Positions 8,036-15,582 of a stretch of DNA of 28,161 nt are shown here, one piece after another. A program made the position numbers and the translations under genes. Source of the DNA: CAYVBW01 sp964588685 (GTDB lineage: Bacteria > Patescibacteriota > Microgenomatia > UBA1400 > PJMF01); NCBI GenBank assembly GCA_964588685.1, contig CAZPQG010000009.1:1-28161 (forward strand), written 5' to 3'. Each line of letters begins with the position of its first letter. The first letter of the stretch is position 1. The notes under the pieces are model-generated. The model saw only the letters and a list, made by a program, of their open reading frames with translations, had not been told where the DNA came from and did not search any database.

Positions 8036-8103
8036 TTTCAAAATAATTTTTTTTAAATAACTTTTTACCAGCAATACGTTTCTAAAATTGTTTTTACGCT
8101 AAC

Positions 8104-8128
8104 ATTACTCTAGCCCAAAATTACTCTA
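8104..8128. repeat. Short direct repeat at the end of the fusion gene
   Basis: ATTACTCTA occurs at 8104-8112 and again at 8120-8128, with a 16-base period. The second copy contains the stop codon of the GT2/GT-C fusion gene. It looks like a small local duplication. Confidence 0.6.
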
Positions 8129-10619
8129 AATAGTACAATTTAAACCGAATTGAACCGTCGCTGCCTACAATAATATGATCCGGCTCCGCTTCAATCTCAT
8201 CTTTATTAGTAGCTGCAACTAAAGTATTGCTGCGTAATAAATCAGAATCACTTACTTGGTCAACAAACATAAATTTATTAAGAGAGCCTCCATGATACCA
8301 AATCGGATTAGTTTTGCGTACTAACAAAGCATAAATATAAGCCTGGCCGTATTGATTGGAAAAGATAATTTTATTTACTTCCGGCTTTTGATTTTTACCC
8401 TGCTCATAAGCATGAGACAGCTGCATAGCTTCAATATAACCTTCATTAAAATCAGCGGTGCTGAGCCGAGCGAAATCTTGATAATAATAACGTAGATACA
8501 AACTAATGTTGACTAAATATAAAACAGCACACAGCCAAATTATTTTTTTAAGGCTAAGATTATGGTGAGCCGCTGCAGCCAAAAACCAATCAAAACCGGC
8601 CGCAGCCAGCCATAGAAAACCGGGCAAAGCGAGCAGTGCCCGATTAGCTTGAGGATACTCTTGCCCCAGAATAGCCGGCAGCAAACCAATTAATAGCCAA
8701 ATAAAAGAAATTCTCAACCACTGCTGCCGGGAAAAATTCTGCTGATACCATAAGCTTAACTCTTCAGTCGTCTTTTTTAAAAATACGCTTTTAAGCAGCA
8801 GAACAAAGCCGGCTATTAAGAAAACAAAAGTTAGGGGCAGCAATACTCCCCAGCGGCCGGTGCCGTGTCTGAATGTATTAACCCAGCCGCCAACTAAAAA
8901 CCCTGGGGAAAGATGTACTCCCAATCGATATAATATTTGGGTTAACAAGCCTAAACCAGATTCAGCCTGACTAAAAAGCAGGGTACCGGCTCGACTTAAA
9001 CCCGGCCCAAACAAAGAATCTTTAATCAGCGGCACTAGCAGCAGCAAACCAAATCCCAAAGCGCTGCTGGCGGCCCGGGGTCTACGCAGCACTCTTTTTT
9101 TATAAGTCCAGGCAAAAAATAAAACTAGCAGCGGTACCACCATCTTAGCGCTGTGATAACTGTAAAACGATGCTGTTAACAGCATAACGGCCGGTAACAG
9201 CATTTTAAGTTGCTGTTTTAAACTCACGACATGAGCCCGCTTTAAATAAAGCACCCCATAATAAAAACCCCAAATAATTATAGCTAGTGTTAAGCCGGAC
9301 TCAAAACCGGCCCGGGAAAAATGCGAGTGCCAAGGCGAAGTAGCTAATAGCAAACCGGCTAACAAGCCTAACACGGAAGCTGATAATTTTGTTTTAGTGC
9401 CTGTTAAAGCCAGCAATTCTGTAGTCAGCTTGACTAGCCCCCAGACAGCCAAGACGCCGGCTATGGCAAAAGGCAAACGGATAGTCAGTAAATTTAAACC
9501 CAGCGCGGTGGTAAACAAACCGCTTAAATAAATTGGCAGCGGAGTTTTGTAATCATCAAAAGACTTAAATGAAATTGGTAAAAATTCCAGCCATTCATCG
9601 CGCCGGGTGGTAATGACGGCGTAACCGTTATAACCAATAGCTGCTTCATCCCAGGTCATTCCGGCCGGCACTAAGCCCAGCTGATAAAATCTTAAGGCTG
9701 CAGCTATGATTAAAACAGCTAGCAGCGCCAAGCCTTGTTTGGTTCTCAGGCTTTGCTTTAGTCTGCGCAGCAACCAGTACGGTTTATAGAATAAAAATTT
9801 TAGTTTTTGAGCAATAGAAGCATGCTTTTTTGTAAAGCGGTCAGCGTTGCGCCAGCTGATTCTTTCCAGCCGGTGGCGGCCAAAGACGGCTTGGTTGGTT
9901 GATTCATGGTTGTGAATAACTTTAGCTTCTTGCTCAAACTTTACCGACCAACTTTGTTGTTTAGCGCGAAACGAAAGATCGATATCTTCCCAATAAGCCG
10001 GGTAAAAATCAGTGTCAAACCCGCCCAGTTTTAACCACCGGGGGCGGTGAAACATGGCACTGCCGCCGCTGGCCCAAGCTGTCGGGCCGGTGCTAAATTC
10101 GTCGGCTCGTTGATGTTGAAACAAACCTTTTTTAAAAAATAATTTATTTTTACCACCTTCAATATGACCTTGATTAGGTTCGATTTCACGGCAGCCGACA
10201 GCAAATAAAGATTCATTGTCTGCAAAATTAACTAACAACTGCTCAATGGTGTCGGACTTTAAAGCCACATCATTATTAATCAATAAAAAATAAGTCTGAT
10301 CAGTCTGTGCTACTGCTCGATTAACATTAGCCGCAAATCTTAAATTTTCTAAATTTTTAATAAGTTTAATTTCTGACCCGCCTGGCAGCCGCCCGGTGTA
10401 GACTTCAAAGCGGCCATAATCATCTTCTGCAATTTTTTTAAAATCTAGGTCATATCTATCACTTAAATAATGCAGCGTATCATCGCTGCTGTTATCGTCA
10501 GCAATAATCAGCTGATCATTTTTAGTTAAAGCAGCCATGACCGATGGTAAATTTTTTTGCAGTAATGTACGGCCATTATAAGTGGGAATGATAACGGCAA
10601 TAGGCGTTCTAGTGGACAT
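8121..10619 (-). CDS. Fused GT2 glycosyltransferase and PMT-type GT-C glycosyltransferase (832 aa)
   Basis: Two enzymes in one chain. Residues 1 to about 270 are a GT-A fold family 2 glycosyltransferase: VIIPTYNG (9-16), DDNSSDDT (41-48), the metal-binding NND (115-117), and GGFDTDFYPAYWEDIDLS (199-216) with the likely catalytic acids. This part resembles rhamnosyltransferase-type GT2 rather than dolichyl-phosphate-mannose synthase. After a basic linker (271-297) comes a GT-C module with about 11-12 membrane segments. Its first loop carries WDEAAIGYNGYA (323-334) with the acidic pair D324/E325, then SPWHSHFSR (428-436), E440 and YSYHSAK (486-492). A soluble outer-face domain ends the protein. 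GT-C members of this type use polyprenyl-phosphate sugars. The ATG at 10619 begins the GT2 domain exactly; an in-frame TTG at 10673 would add 18 residues of little value. Confidence 0.85.
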   Translation of the reverse strand: MSTRTPIAVIIPTYNGRTLLQKNLPSVMAALTKNDQLIIADDNSSDDTLHYLSDRYDLDFKKIAEDDYGRFEVYTGRLPGGSEIKLIKNLENLRFAANVNRAVAQTDQTYFLLINNDVALKSDTIEQLLVNFADNESLFAVGCREIEPNQGHIEGGKNKLFFKKGLFQHQRADEFSTGPTAWASGGSAMFHRPRWLKLGGFDTDFYPAYWEDIDLSFRAKQQSWSVKFEQEAKVIHNHESTNQAVFGRHRLERISWRNADRFTKKHASIAQKLKFLFYKPYWLLRRLKQSLRTKQGLALLAVLIIAAALRFYQLGLVPAGMTWDEAAIGYNGYAVITTRRDEWLEFLPISFKSFDDYKTPLPIYLSGLFTTALGLNLLTIRLPFAIAGVLAVWGLVKLTTELLALTGTKTKLSASVLGLLAGLLLATSPWHSHFSRAGFESGLTLAIIIWGFYYGVLYLKRAHVVSLKQQLKMLLPAVMLLTASFYSYHSAKMVVPLLVLFFAWTYKKRVLRRPRAASSALGFGLLLLVPLIKDSLFGPGLSRAGTLLFSQAESGLGLLTQILYRLGVHLSPGFLVGGWVNTFRHGTGRWGVLLPLTFVFLIAGFVLLLKSVFLKKTTEELSLWYQQNFSRQQWLRISFIWLLIGLLPAILGQEYPQANRALLALPGFLWLAAAGFDWFLAAAAHHNLSLKKIIWLCAVLYLVNISLYLRYYYQDFARLSTADFNEGYIEAMQLSHAYEQGKNQKPEVNKIIFSNQYGQAYIYALLVRKTNPIWYHGGSLNKFMFVDQVSDSDLLRSNTLVAATNKDEIEAEPDHIIVGSDGSIRFKLYYLE

Positions 10620-10690
10620 AAAAGTAACAACGTTAAATATTAATTCGCCGGCTCCAAAATTTTGTTGCAGCACAAAAATTTCATTCGCGC

Positions 10691-10734
10691 TTTAAGTATC
10701 GTGCAAAATTTAAGTATCGTGCAAAATTTAAGTA
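10691..10734. repeat. 18-base tandem repeat before the fusion gene
   Basis: TTTAAGTATCGTGCAAAA is repeated exactly at 10691-10708 and 10709-10726, followed by the first 8 bases of a third copy, then diverging into AGCGCG. It lies in the 148-base gap between the second GT4 gene and the fusion gene. Read on the minus strand, TTGCAC of one copy (10719-10724) and GATACT of the next (10695-10700) are 18 bases apart, so the duplication itself creates a weak sigma-70-like promoter spacing. Whether it works as one is inference. Confidence 0.8.
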
Positions 10735-10767
10735 GCGCGTATATTTTTTGTATCACTAAGATTTTTT

Positions 10768-11877
10768 TCAAGCTTCGATCATGGTTTTTAATTTTTGCAC
10801 AAATTTTTTCGGCCCAAATTGTCCGGATCGCTCTTGTGCTTTTTTTTGCAGCTGCAACCTTAAATCATCATTTTTAATTAACTGTCGTGTTTTTTTTAGG
10901 CAGTCTCGCTGAGTTAACCAAGTCCAGTCTTTAAAATCAGCTCCTATTACCTCCAGCTGACCGCCTTTGCCTACCACCACCGGTACATTGCCGGCAGCCA
11001 TAGCTTCTACTGTGGTGATGCCAAAGTGTTCTGCTTTTTGCGGATTTTTTTGTTCATTAACTCGATAACCGGTTGCATGCCAATAAATGCTGCTTTGTCG
11101 AAACCAATTGAGCAGCTCGGCACGGCTGACTTGGTGTAAAATTTTAACAGGCAGTCCTTGTGCCAGCTGATGAACTTTTTGGGCGTACGCTTCGTCTTCC
11201 ACATTGCCAATTAGCACGAGCTGCCAGCCAGCTGCTTCTTGCTTGTATTCTGTTAAGAGTCTGTTAAAAATTTTTACCAAAATATCTTGTCTTTTACTGT
11301 GCAGCTGCGAAAAAAAACGGCCCACGTTTAAGATAACTTTCTTTTTTTGCTTAAAATCAGTCTTTGTAATCAAATTATTAACTCTGACCATTGGATGGTG
11401 CACTAGATCAATTTCGGTTTCCCAAGAATCTTCAATCACTTCTTTAGTGAAAGTTGAATTAGTGATTTTAGTCTGCCAGTTTCTAAGCTTAAGCCGCTCA
11501 ATCAAACCGGATTTATTTAATTTCAAAGGTACTTGAATATGGAGAATATTTTTATCAGCACCTGAAAAAAATAAGCTGCCGTCAGTTAAATAAAACATGA
11601 CATCAAATTTTTTAGTCCACACATATTTTTTTAAAAACCCGGCTGTTGAGGAAAGCGGGGTGGCCGTAAAAGTTATCGGCTCCAAACTAGTACCCATAAA
11701 TTGGGCATAATCCTGCTTAATTTCTTGCAATTGTGCTGTTGATAGAGACTGTTCTGAACTGACAGCCATAAAAACTTGATGCTTTTGACGAGCCAAAGCC
11801 AAAGCACAATCCAGCAAATATTTTTCACCACCGCCAAAATTGTTTGATAAATAAGGGCTGAATAACGCAATCTTCAT
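10768..11877 (-). CDS. GT4-family glycosyltransferase, ALG11-like (369 aa)
   Basis: A GT-B fold family 4 glycosyltransferase acting on the cytoplasmic side. The N-terminal domain starts with the glycine-rich loop NNFGGGEKY (12-20). The C-terminal donor domain begins at ILNVGRFF (182-189) and is followed by HSKRQDIL (193-200), which contains a phosphate-contacting basic residue. The E-x7-E motif is E283 and E291 in EHFGITTVE. The string HATGYRVNEQ then EHFGITTVEAMAAG recalls eukaryotic ALG11 alpha-1,2-mannosyltransferase, so a mannose donor is possible but not shown. It follows the GT2 gene at 11888 by only 10 bases, so it is probably the last gene of a GT operon. An AAGGA stretch 14 bases before the ATG is a poor Shine-Dalgarno. 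Confidence 0.87.
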   Translation of the reverse strand: MKIALFSPYLSNNFGGGEKYLLDCALALARQKHQVFMAVSSEQSLSTAQLQEIKQDYAQFMGTSLEPITFTATPLSSTAGFLKKYVWTKKFDVMFYLTDGSLFFSGADKNILHIQVPLKLNKSGLIERLKLRNWQTKITNSTFTKEVIEDSWETEIDLVHHPMVRVNNLITKTDFKQKKKVILNVGRFFSQLHSKRQDILVKIFNRLLTEYKQEAAGWQLVLIGNVEDEAYAQKVHQLAQGLPVKILHQVSRAELLNWFRQSSIYWHATGYRVNEQKNPQKAEHFGITTVEAMAAGNVPVVVGKGGQLEVIGADFKDWTWLTQRDCLKKTRQLIKNDDLRLQLQKKAQERSGQFGPKKFVQKLKTMIEA

Positions 11878-11887
11878 ACTGCTGCTA

Positions 11888-12736
11888 TCATTCCTTAGTT
11901 GATAATTTTAAAGCCTCAATATCTTCCTGTTCCCATTCTTTGGCCAGTTCAATATCATGTTTGCGATATCGCTCCGGCAAAGAAGGAGATTGCTGTAATT
12001 CCCAGACCTGAATATAAACCAGCATTTTATTAATCCCTTGTGTTAAAGCTTCAATTAAACCGGGCAGGCCGTCTTTATAACCTTGTTTAATAATGCCCCG
12101 GCGGATAAATTCCATTATACCTTTGCGTATGATGGTAAAAAAGGAGACCTTGTCGATTTTACTTTTGTACAGCAGCTCAGCTTCGATTGGAGTCCACTCA
12201 ATAGTTTTTTGCAGTCCCTGCACTGTACTGCGATGAGTTAAATGCAGCAGCCGGCTGTGCAGTACTATTTTTTTGCCGTCATAGACAGGGGTTTCATGCA
12301 CTCTGCCCTGCCATTTTTTTAAAAATTCTTGCTTAAACACCCGCGTCACCTCATCTTCCTCCCAGCCGCCGTGCTTAAATTCCCGGCCGTAGCAAATATT
12401 CTTCCGCTTCATAGCCATCACTTGAGCGTCCTCTGTTTCAATATGAACTAAAATTTCTTTTGCCAAAGTCGGACTGACTCGTTCATCAGCATCAATATAA
12501 AACAACCAGTCAGTCTCAATATGATTTAAGGCCTCATTACGCAGTCTGTCAAAATCGGGATGAGAAAAATGAATCACTTTAGCGCCTGCATCTTCTGCAA
12601 TTTTAGCAGTCTTATCATCTGAACCGCTGTCAACAACCATGATCCGGTTTGCCCAAGCCAAAGTTTTAAGACAATGGGGCAGCATCGCGGCTTCATTCTT
12701 AGCAATAATAATGGCAGTAATCCCTGAGGCCGGCAT
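11888..12736 (-). CDS. GT2 glycosyltransferase, WaaE/KdtX-like (282 aa)
   Basis: A GT-A fold family 2 glycosyltransferase of the short WaaE/KdtX type, whose members add glucose or another hexose to lipopolysaccharide core or similar acceptors. The nucleotide-binding strand ends in VVDSGSDDKT (34-43). RNEAL at 66-70 and the metal-binding DAD at 82-84 (YIDADERV) are intact. HGGWEEDEVTRVF in the middle and GRVHETP are the usual acceptor-side motifs of this subfamily. The last about 90 residues are amphipathic helices that may sit on the membrane. The stop is TGA. It is 18 bases after the preceding GT2 gene and 10 before the GT4 gene, so it is one operon. No Shine-Dalgarno precedes the ATG. The sugar is not predictable. 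Confidence 0.88.
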   Translation of the reverse strand: MPASGITAIIIAKNEAAMLPHCLKTLAWANRIMVVDSGSDDKTAKIAEDAGAKVIHFSHPDFDRLRNEALNHIETDWLFYIDADERVSPTLAKEILVHIETEDAQVMAMKRKNICYGREFKHGGWEEDEVTRVFKQEFLKKWQGRVHETPVYDGKKIVLHSRLLHLTHRSTVQGLQKTIEWTPIEAELLYKSKIDKVSFFTIIRKGIMEFIRRGIIKQGYKDGLPGLIEALTQGINKMLVYIQVWELQQSPSLPERYRKHDIELAKEWEQEDIEALKLSTKE

Positions 12737-12754
12737 ATTTTAAAATAATAATTT

Positions 12755-13696
12755 TTAAATTAATGGTTGCTTGCCAAATCTTTTTAACAAATAATCAAGA
12801 GCGGCTCTGCGGTGTATTTTCTGCTGACTGGTTAATAACTTTAGTAAATACTTAATCGCAGTCAGCCGATAACGTTGTGGAGCATATTTTAAGAAAAATA
12901 ATAACCGATTTCTAGTTTGATAATAAGTATGAATTCTGGAGCCGGACCCTCCGGAAGAGCCGGCGTTTTTATGATACACCACCGACTGCGGACAAAAGAC
13001 TAATTTGTAGCCTTCCTGCACTGCCCGCTGACAAAAATCTACATCTTCCAGATATAAAAAATATTTTTTATCTAAAATACCAATTTTTTCAATCACTTCT
13101 CTTTTAATCAGCATGCAGCAGCCTGTCACAAAATCAGTATTTTTTAAATGCTCAAACTGACCCCGATCGACTTCATCCACGCCGCGGTGAAAAGCCAGAA
13201 GATTGGCCCAATCAATAGTACCGCCGGCAAACCAAATAACATTGCCTAATTGATCTTCTTGATAAACATCGTGATGATATTCACAACCTTTTTCAAAATA
13301 AATTTTACTGCCGGCAATACCTCGATTTTTACCTTGAATACCGGCAAATAATTCTGCTAAAAAATTAGGCTCAACTGTGGTGTCGGAATTTAGTAGTAAA
13401 AAATAATCGGGATTATAGTGCTTAACAGCATAACTCATGCCTAAATTATTACCGCCGGTAAAACCAATATTGGCATCACTGCGAATTAATTCAACTTGCT
13501 CAGCAGTAGTATTCTTTTTAACCGTATATTTTTTAGGAATATTAAATTCCGGTTGAGAACCATTATCAACTACCAACACGTTATACCGAAAACCCTCATG
13601 ATTTATAGTTTGCAAGCTGGATAAACAATCTGCGGTTAATTTAGGAGTATCATAATTGACAATAATAATGGAAATCAAAGGCGTATTGTTTGCCAT
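12755..13696 (-). CDS. GT2 glycosyltransferase, rhamnosyltransferase-like (313 aa)
   Basis: An inverting GT2 enzyme of the WbbL/rhamnosyltransferase type. SIIIVNYDTPKL opens the fold, followed by VVDNGS (42-47). RSDANIGFTGGNN (72-84) is the classic NxGFxxGNN motif. NSDT (103-106) stands in the DXD position, and YFLYLEDVDFCQRA (near 208-221) contains the catalytic ED-D acids. The Gly/Ser-rich AGSSGGSGSRIHTYYQTRN loop and the basic helical C-terminus fit the family. It is distinct from the three WaaE-like GT2 proteins beside it and would most likely add a deoxysugar or hexose to a lipid-linked acceptor. Its ATG comes one base after the upstream stop (TAATATG), so translation is probably coupled. 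Confidence 0.88.
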   Translation of the reverse strand: MANNTPLISIIIVNYDTPKLTADCLSSLQTINHEGFRYNVLVVDNGSQPEFNIPKKYTVKKNTTAEQVELIRSDANIGFTGGNNLGMSYAVKHYNPDYFLLLNSDTTVEPNFLAELFAGIQGKNRGIAGSKIYFEKGCEYHHDVYQEDQLGNVIWFAGGTIDWANLLAFHRGVDEVDRGQFEHLKNTDFVTGCCMLIKREVIEKIGILDKKYFLYLEDVDFCQRAVQEGYKLVFCPQSVVYHKNAGSSGGSGSRIHTYYQTRNRLLFFLKYAPQRYRLTAIKYLLKLLTSQQKIHRRAALDYLLKRFGKQPLI

Positions 13697-13697
13697 A

Positions 13698-14603
13698 TTA
13701 AATTTTTAACTTCCTCCTAACTCGCCAATAAATTTTTTTCAAGCCAACGCTGTTTTTAACATGCCAGTCAGCCAGCCAGTAATTTAAGTAGCGCCGGCTG
13801 GTTTCTAAGGCAGAAATTGTTTGTGAGGTTGCTTCAGTATTTTCAGGTTCTTGCTGCAGCTCCCAAATTTTTAGCTGCACTACCAGCTGGTAAATACTTT
13901 GTAAAAATGACAAGCTGGTGCCGACCACATTATCTTTGTAAGCCTCAAACACAAAAAATCTTTTACAAAACTCTTTGAAAAAACTATTAATCATGGCAGG
14001 CGGATTCACTCGCTGCACATAGCCTTGACTCTCATTTTCCGCCTGAATTGAAGTATAGCGGTCAAATCTTTGCAAATAGGAAGAAACGTCGTCATAATTA
14101 TAATGGATAATGGCCAAAGATTCCTGAGGCGGTACTTTTTGCACTTCCCCTTCAAGAGCTGGGTGTTGGTGAATTCTATCCGGCCAATTAATATGGTCTT
14201 TTTTAAATAGACGCGGTTGATAATCAGGCCACCAGCCGCTGTAATTTAATTTTTGACCAAAAATAATATTTTTTCGAGGGATTAAATAAACATCAGATTG
14301 TTCCCGAGCTGCCAGGATACGCTCGATATAATTTTTTAAAGCCGGAGACACTACTTCATCGGAATCAACTAATAAAATCCAATCATGACTAGCCTTATTA
14401 ATGGCAAAATTGCGCGCCGGTTCAACATAGCCCACATCTTCATGCTGAAAAATGTTTTCTGTAAATTGCCGAGCTATATCTACAGTCTCGTCAGTACTGT
14501 GCATATCAACCACTACAATCTCATCGGCAAATTTAACTGACTGCAATGTCTTTTTAAGAGTATCAGCTGAATTTTTAGTATTAATAACGACTGATAGTTT
14601 CAT
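13698..14603 (-). CDS. GT2 glycosyltransferase, WaaE-like (301 aa)
   Basis: A GT-A fold family 2 enzyme. Motifs in order: INTKNSADTL (7-16), VVDMHSTDET (31-40), EPARNFAINKA (61-71) and the metal-binding DSD at 80-82. YSGWWPDYQPRLFKK is the WaaE-type acceptor motif. The C-terminal 110 residues are helical and basic, ending in WRVRRKLKI, which suggests attachment to the inner face of the membrane. It is a diverged paralogue of the proteins at 11888-12736 and 14651-15451, so the cluster probably arose partly by duplication with a change of sugar or linkage. It overlaps nothing: 47 bases from the upstream GT2 gene, 1 base from the next ATG. No Shine-Dalgarno is seen. Confidence 0.88.
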   Translation of the reverse strand: MKLSVVINTKNSADTLKKTLQSVKFADEIVVVDMHSTDETVDIARQFTENIFQHEDVGYVEPARNFAINKASHDWILLVDSDEVVSPALKNYIERILAAREQSDVYLIPRKNIIFGQKLNYSGWWPDYQPRLFKKDHINWPDRIHQHPALEGEVQKVPPQESLAIIHYNYDDVSSYLQRFDRYTSIQAENESQGYVQRVNPPAMINSFFKEFCKRFFVFEAYKDNVVGTSLSFLQSIYQLVVQLKIWELQQEPENTEATSQTISALETSRRYLNYWLADWHVKNSVGLKKIYWRVRRKLKI

Positions 14604-14650
14604 AAAAAATGTTAATTTGTGATTAATTTATTTTTGCTATTTCAGCTTTT

Positions 14651-15451
14651 TTATGGCCCTTTTTTCTCACCGCGCTTTAGGTTTATTAATTTTATTATAA
14701 CCACCGGATGATGAAAAGCACTCATGGCAGCAAAAACAAAACCACGCCAGCCATCTATAAACCCGCTGTGCCTGATAAAAAGATTCATAAAAGTAAAAAT
14801 GGGTTTGAACAGTAAATAATTAACTACTTTCAGTAGAGAAGGCTTAATTCCTTGTTGCAACAAGCGCCTGGCTTGGAAGGAAGTATAAAATTTAAATTTT
14901 TGCCAGTAATCTTTAAAGGTGGGATTGCTGTAATGCAGCAAATGTCCGTCGGCCCAGCCAATTTGACCGTCAACCCGCATTTGCTCATGCACATTTTCTT
15001 GCGGTAATTGAGCAAAGCCGTTAACGTACAATCTAATCACCGGATCCGGATATTGGCCGCCTTTTTTCAGCACTTTACCCAGAAAAAAATTTTTCCGTTT
15101 TAGATACCAGGCCACCGGTTGAGCATCCACAGCTTTATTTTTTTTTATCACTCTAGCCCGGTGCTCCGCGATAATAAAATTTTTCAACTCTTGATCTACC
15201 ACTTCATCAGCATCTAACTGTAAGACGAGCTCTCCCTGAGCCTCGTCCATGGCAATTTGTTTATTAATGTGAAAGTTGGGTTTGTTGCTGGTTTTAATAA
15301 TTTTAGCATTAAATTCTTGAGCGATTTCTCTAGTTTGATCAGTTGACAGCCCGTCAACAATCACAATTTCATCAGCCAAATCCTGCACAGCTTGCAAGCA
15401 TGGTTTAAGATTATCCGCTTCATTGTGGGTGGCCAGCGCTACAGAAATCAT
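14651..15451 (-). CDS. GT2 glycosyltransferase, WaaE-like (266 aa)
   Basis: The first gene of the minus-strand GT2 operon and a paralogue of two genes downstream. The GT-A motifs are ALATHNEADNL (5-15), IVDGLSTDQT (31-40), HINKQIAMDEA (61-71) and the metal-binding DAD (80-82, LQLDADEVVD). The acceptor-side motifs are GGQYPDPVIRLY and NVHEQM. The C-terminus has hydrophobic helices (PIFTFMNLFIRHSGF) that may dip into the membrane. The sugar and acceptor are unknown. A weak -10 (TAAGAT) lies 6 bases before the ATG, which suggests a leaderless start. It is divergent from the 644-aa membrane gene, with a 131-base gap holding a hairpin. Confidence 0.87.
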   Translation of the reverse strand: MISVALATHNEADNLKPCLQAVQDLADEIVIVDGLSTDQTREIAQEFNAKIIKTSNKPNFHINKQIAMDEAQGELVLQLDADEVVDQELKNFIIAEHRARVIKKNKAVDAQPVAWYLKRKNFFLGKVLKKGGQYPDPVIRLYVNGFAQLPQENVHEQMRVDGQIGWADGHLLHYSNPTFKDYWQKFKFYTSFQARRLLQQGIKPSLLKVVNYLLFKPIFTFMNLFIRHSGFIDGWRGFVFAAMSAFHHPVVIIKLINLKRGEKKGP

Positions 15452-15457
15452 ATTCTT

Positions 15458-15463
15458 ATCTTA
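15458..15463 (-). promoter_or_regulatory. Weak candidate -10 of the GT2 operon (leaderless spacing)
   Basis: Minus-strand TAAGAT keeps the key A2 and T6 of the -10 consensus and ends 6 bases before the ATG at 15451, the same spacing as at 1683-1688 and 19279-19284. It is weak on its own; the repeated spacing is what supports it. Confidence 0.3.
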
Positions 15464-15497
15464 ACATGAGTTGAGGCAGGAAAACGTATTTCTTTAA

Positions 15498-15522
15498 GCC
15501 GGCGGCAAAAAAAGCTGCCGGC
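15498..15522. other. GC-rich hairpin in a divergent promoter region
   Basis: GCCGGCGGC (15498-15506) and GCTGCCGGC (15514-15522) form a 9-bp stem with one G-U pair around an A7 loop. Each arm contains the palindrome GCCGGC. Neither side has a T-tract, and the flanking genes diverge, so it is not a terminator. It lies 24-48 bases upstream of a TATGAT box (15546-15551) that could serve the 644-aa gene, so an operator or nucleoid-protein site is possible. Confidence 0.5.
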
Positions 15523-15582
15523 AGCTCCGATTTATGCTGTTGATTATGATACAGTAAACATGTTGTTACAAATAAATTTTTT

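Noticed and set aside
8036..8074. Longer arginyl-tRNA synthetase start at a TTG (8074)
   Set aside because: It adds 13 basic residues that do not fit the ArgS N-terminus, while the ATG at 8035 fits it.
10031..10225. Small minus-strand ORF within the fusion gene
   Set aside because: It is an alternate frame of the GT2 domain, whose own frame holds all the conserved motifs.
10620..10673. Longer start of the fusion protein at a TTG (10673)
   Set aside because: The ATG at 10619 begins the GT2 fold directly; the extra 18 residues have no recognisable role and no ribosome site precedes them.
10691..10734. A CRISPR array
   Set aside because: The 18-base units are directly adjacent, with no spacers, and there are no cas genes in the window.
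15498..15522. Rho-independent terminator
   Set aside because: The stem is good, but there is no T-tract on either side and the flanking genes diverge, so there is no transcript to end here.
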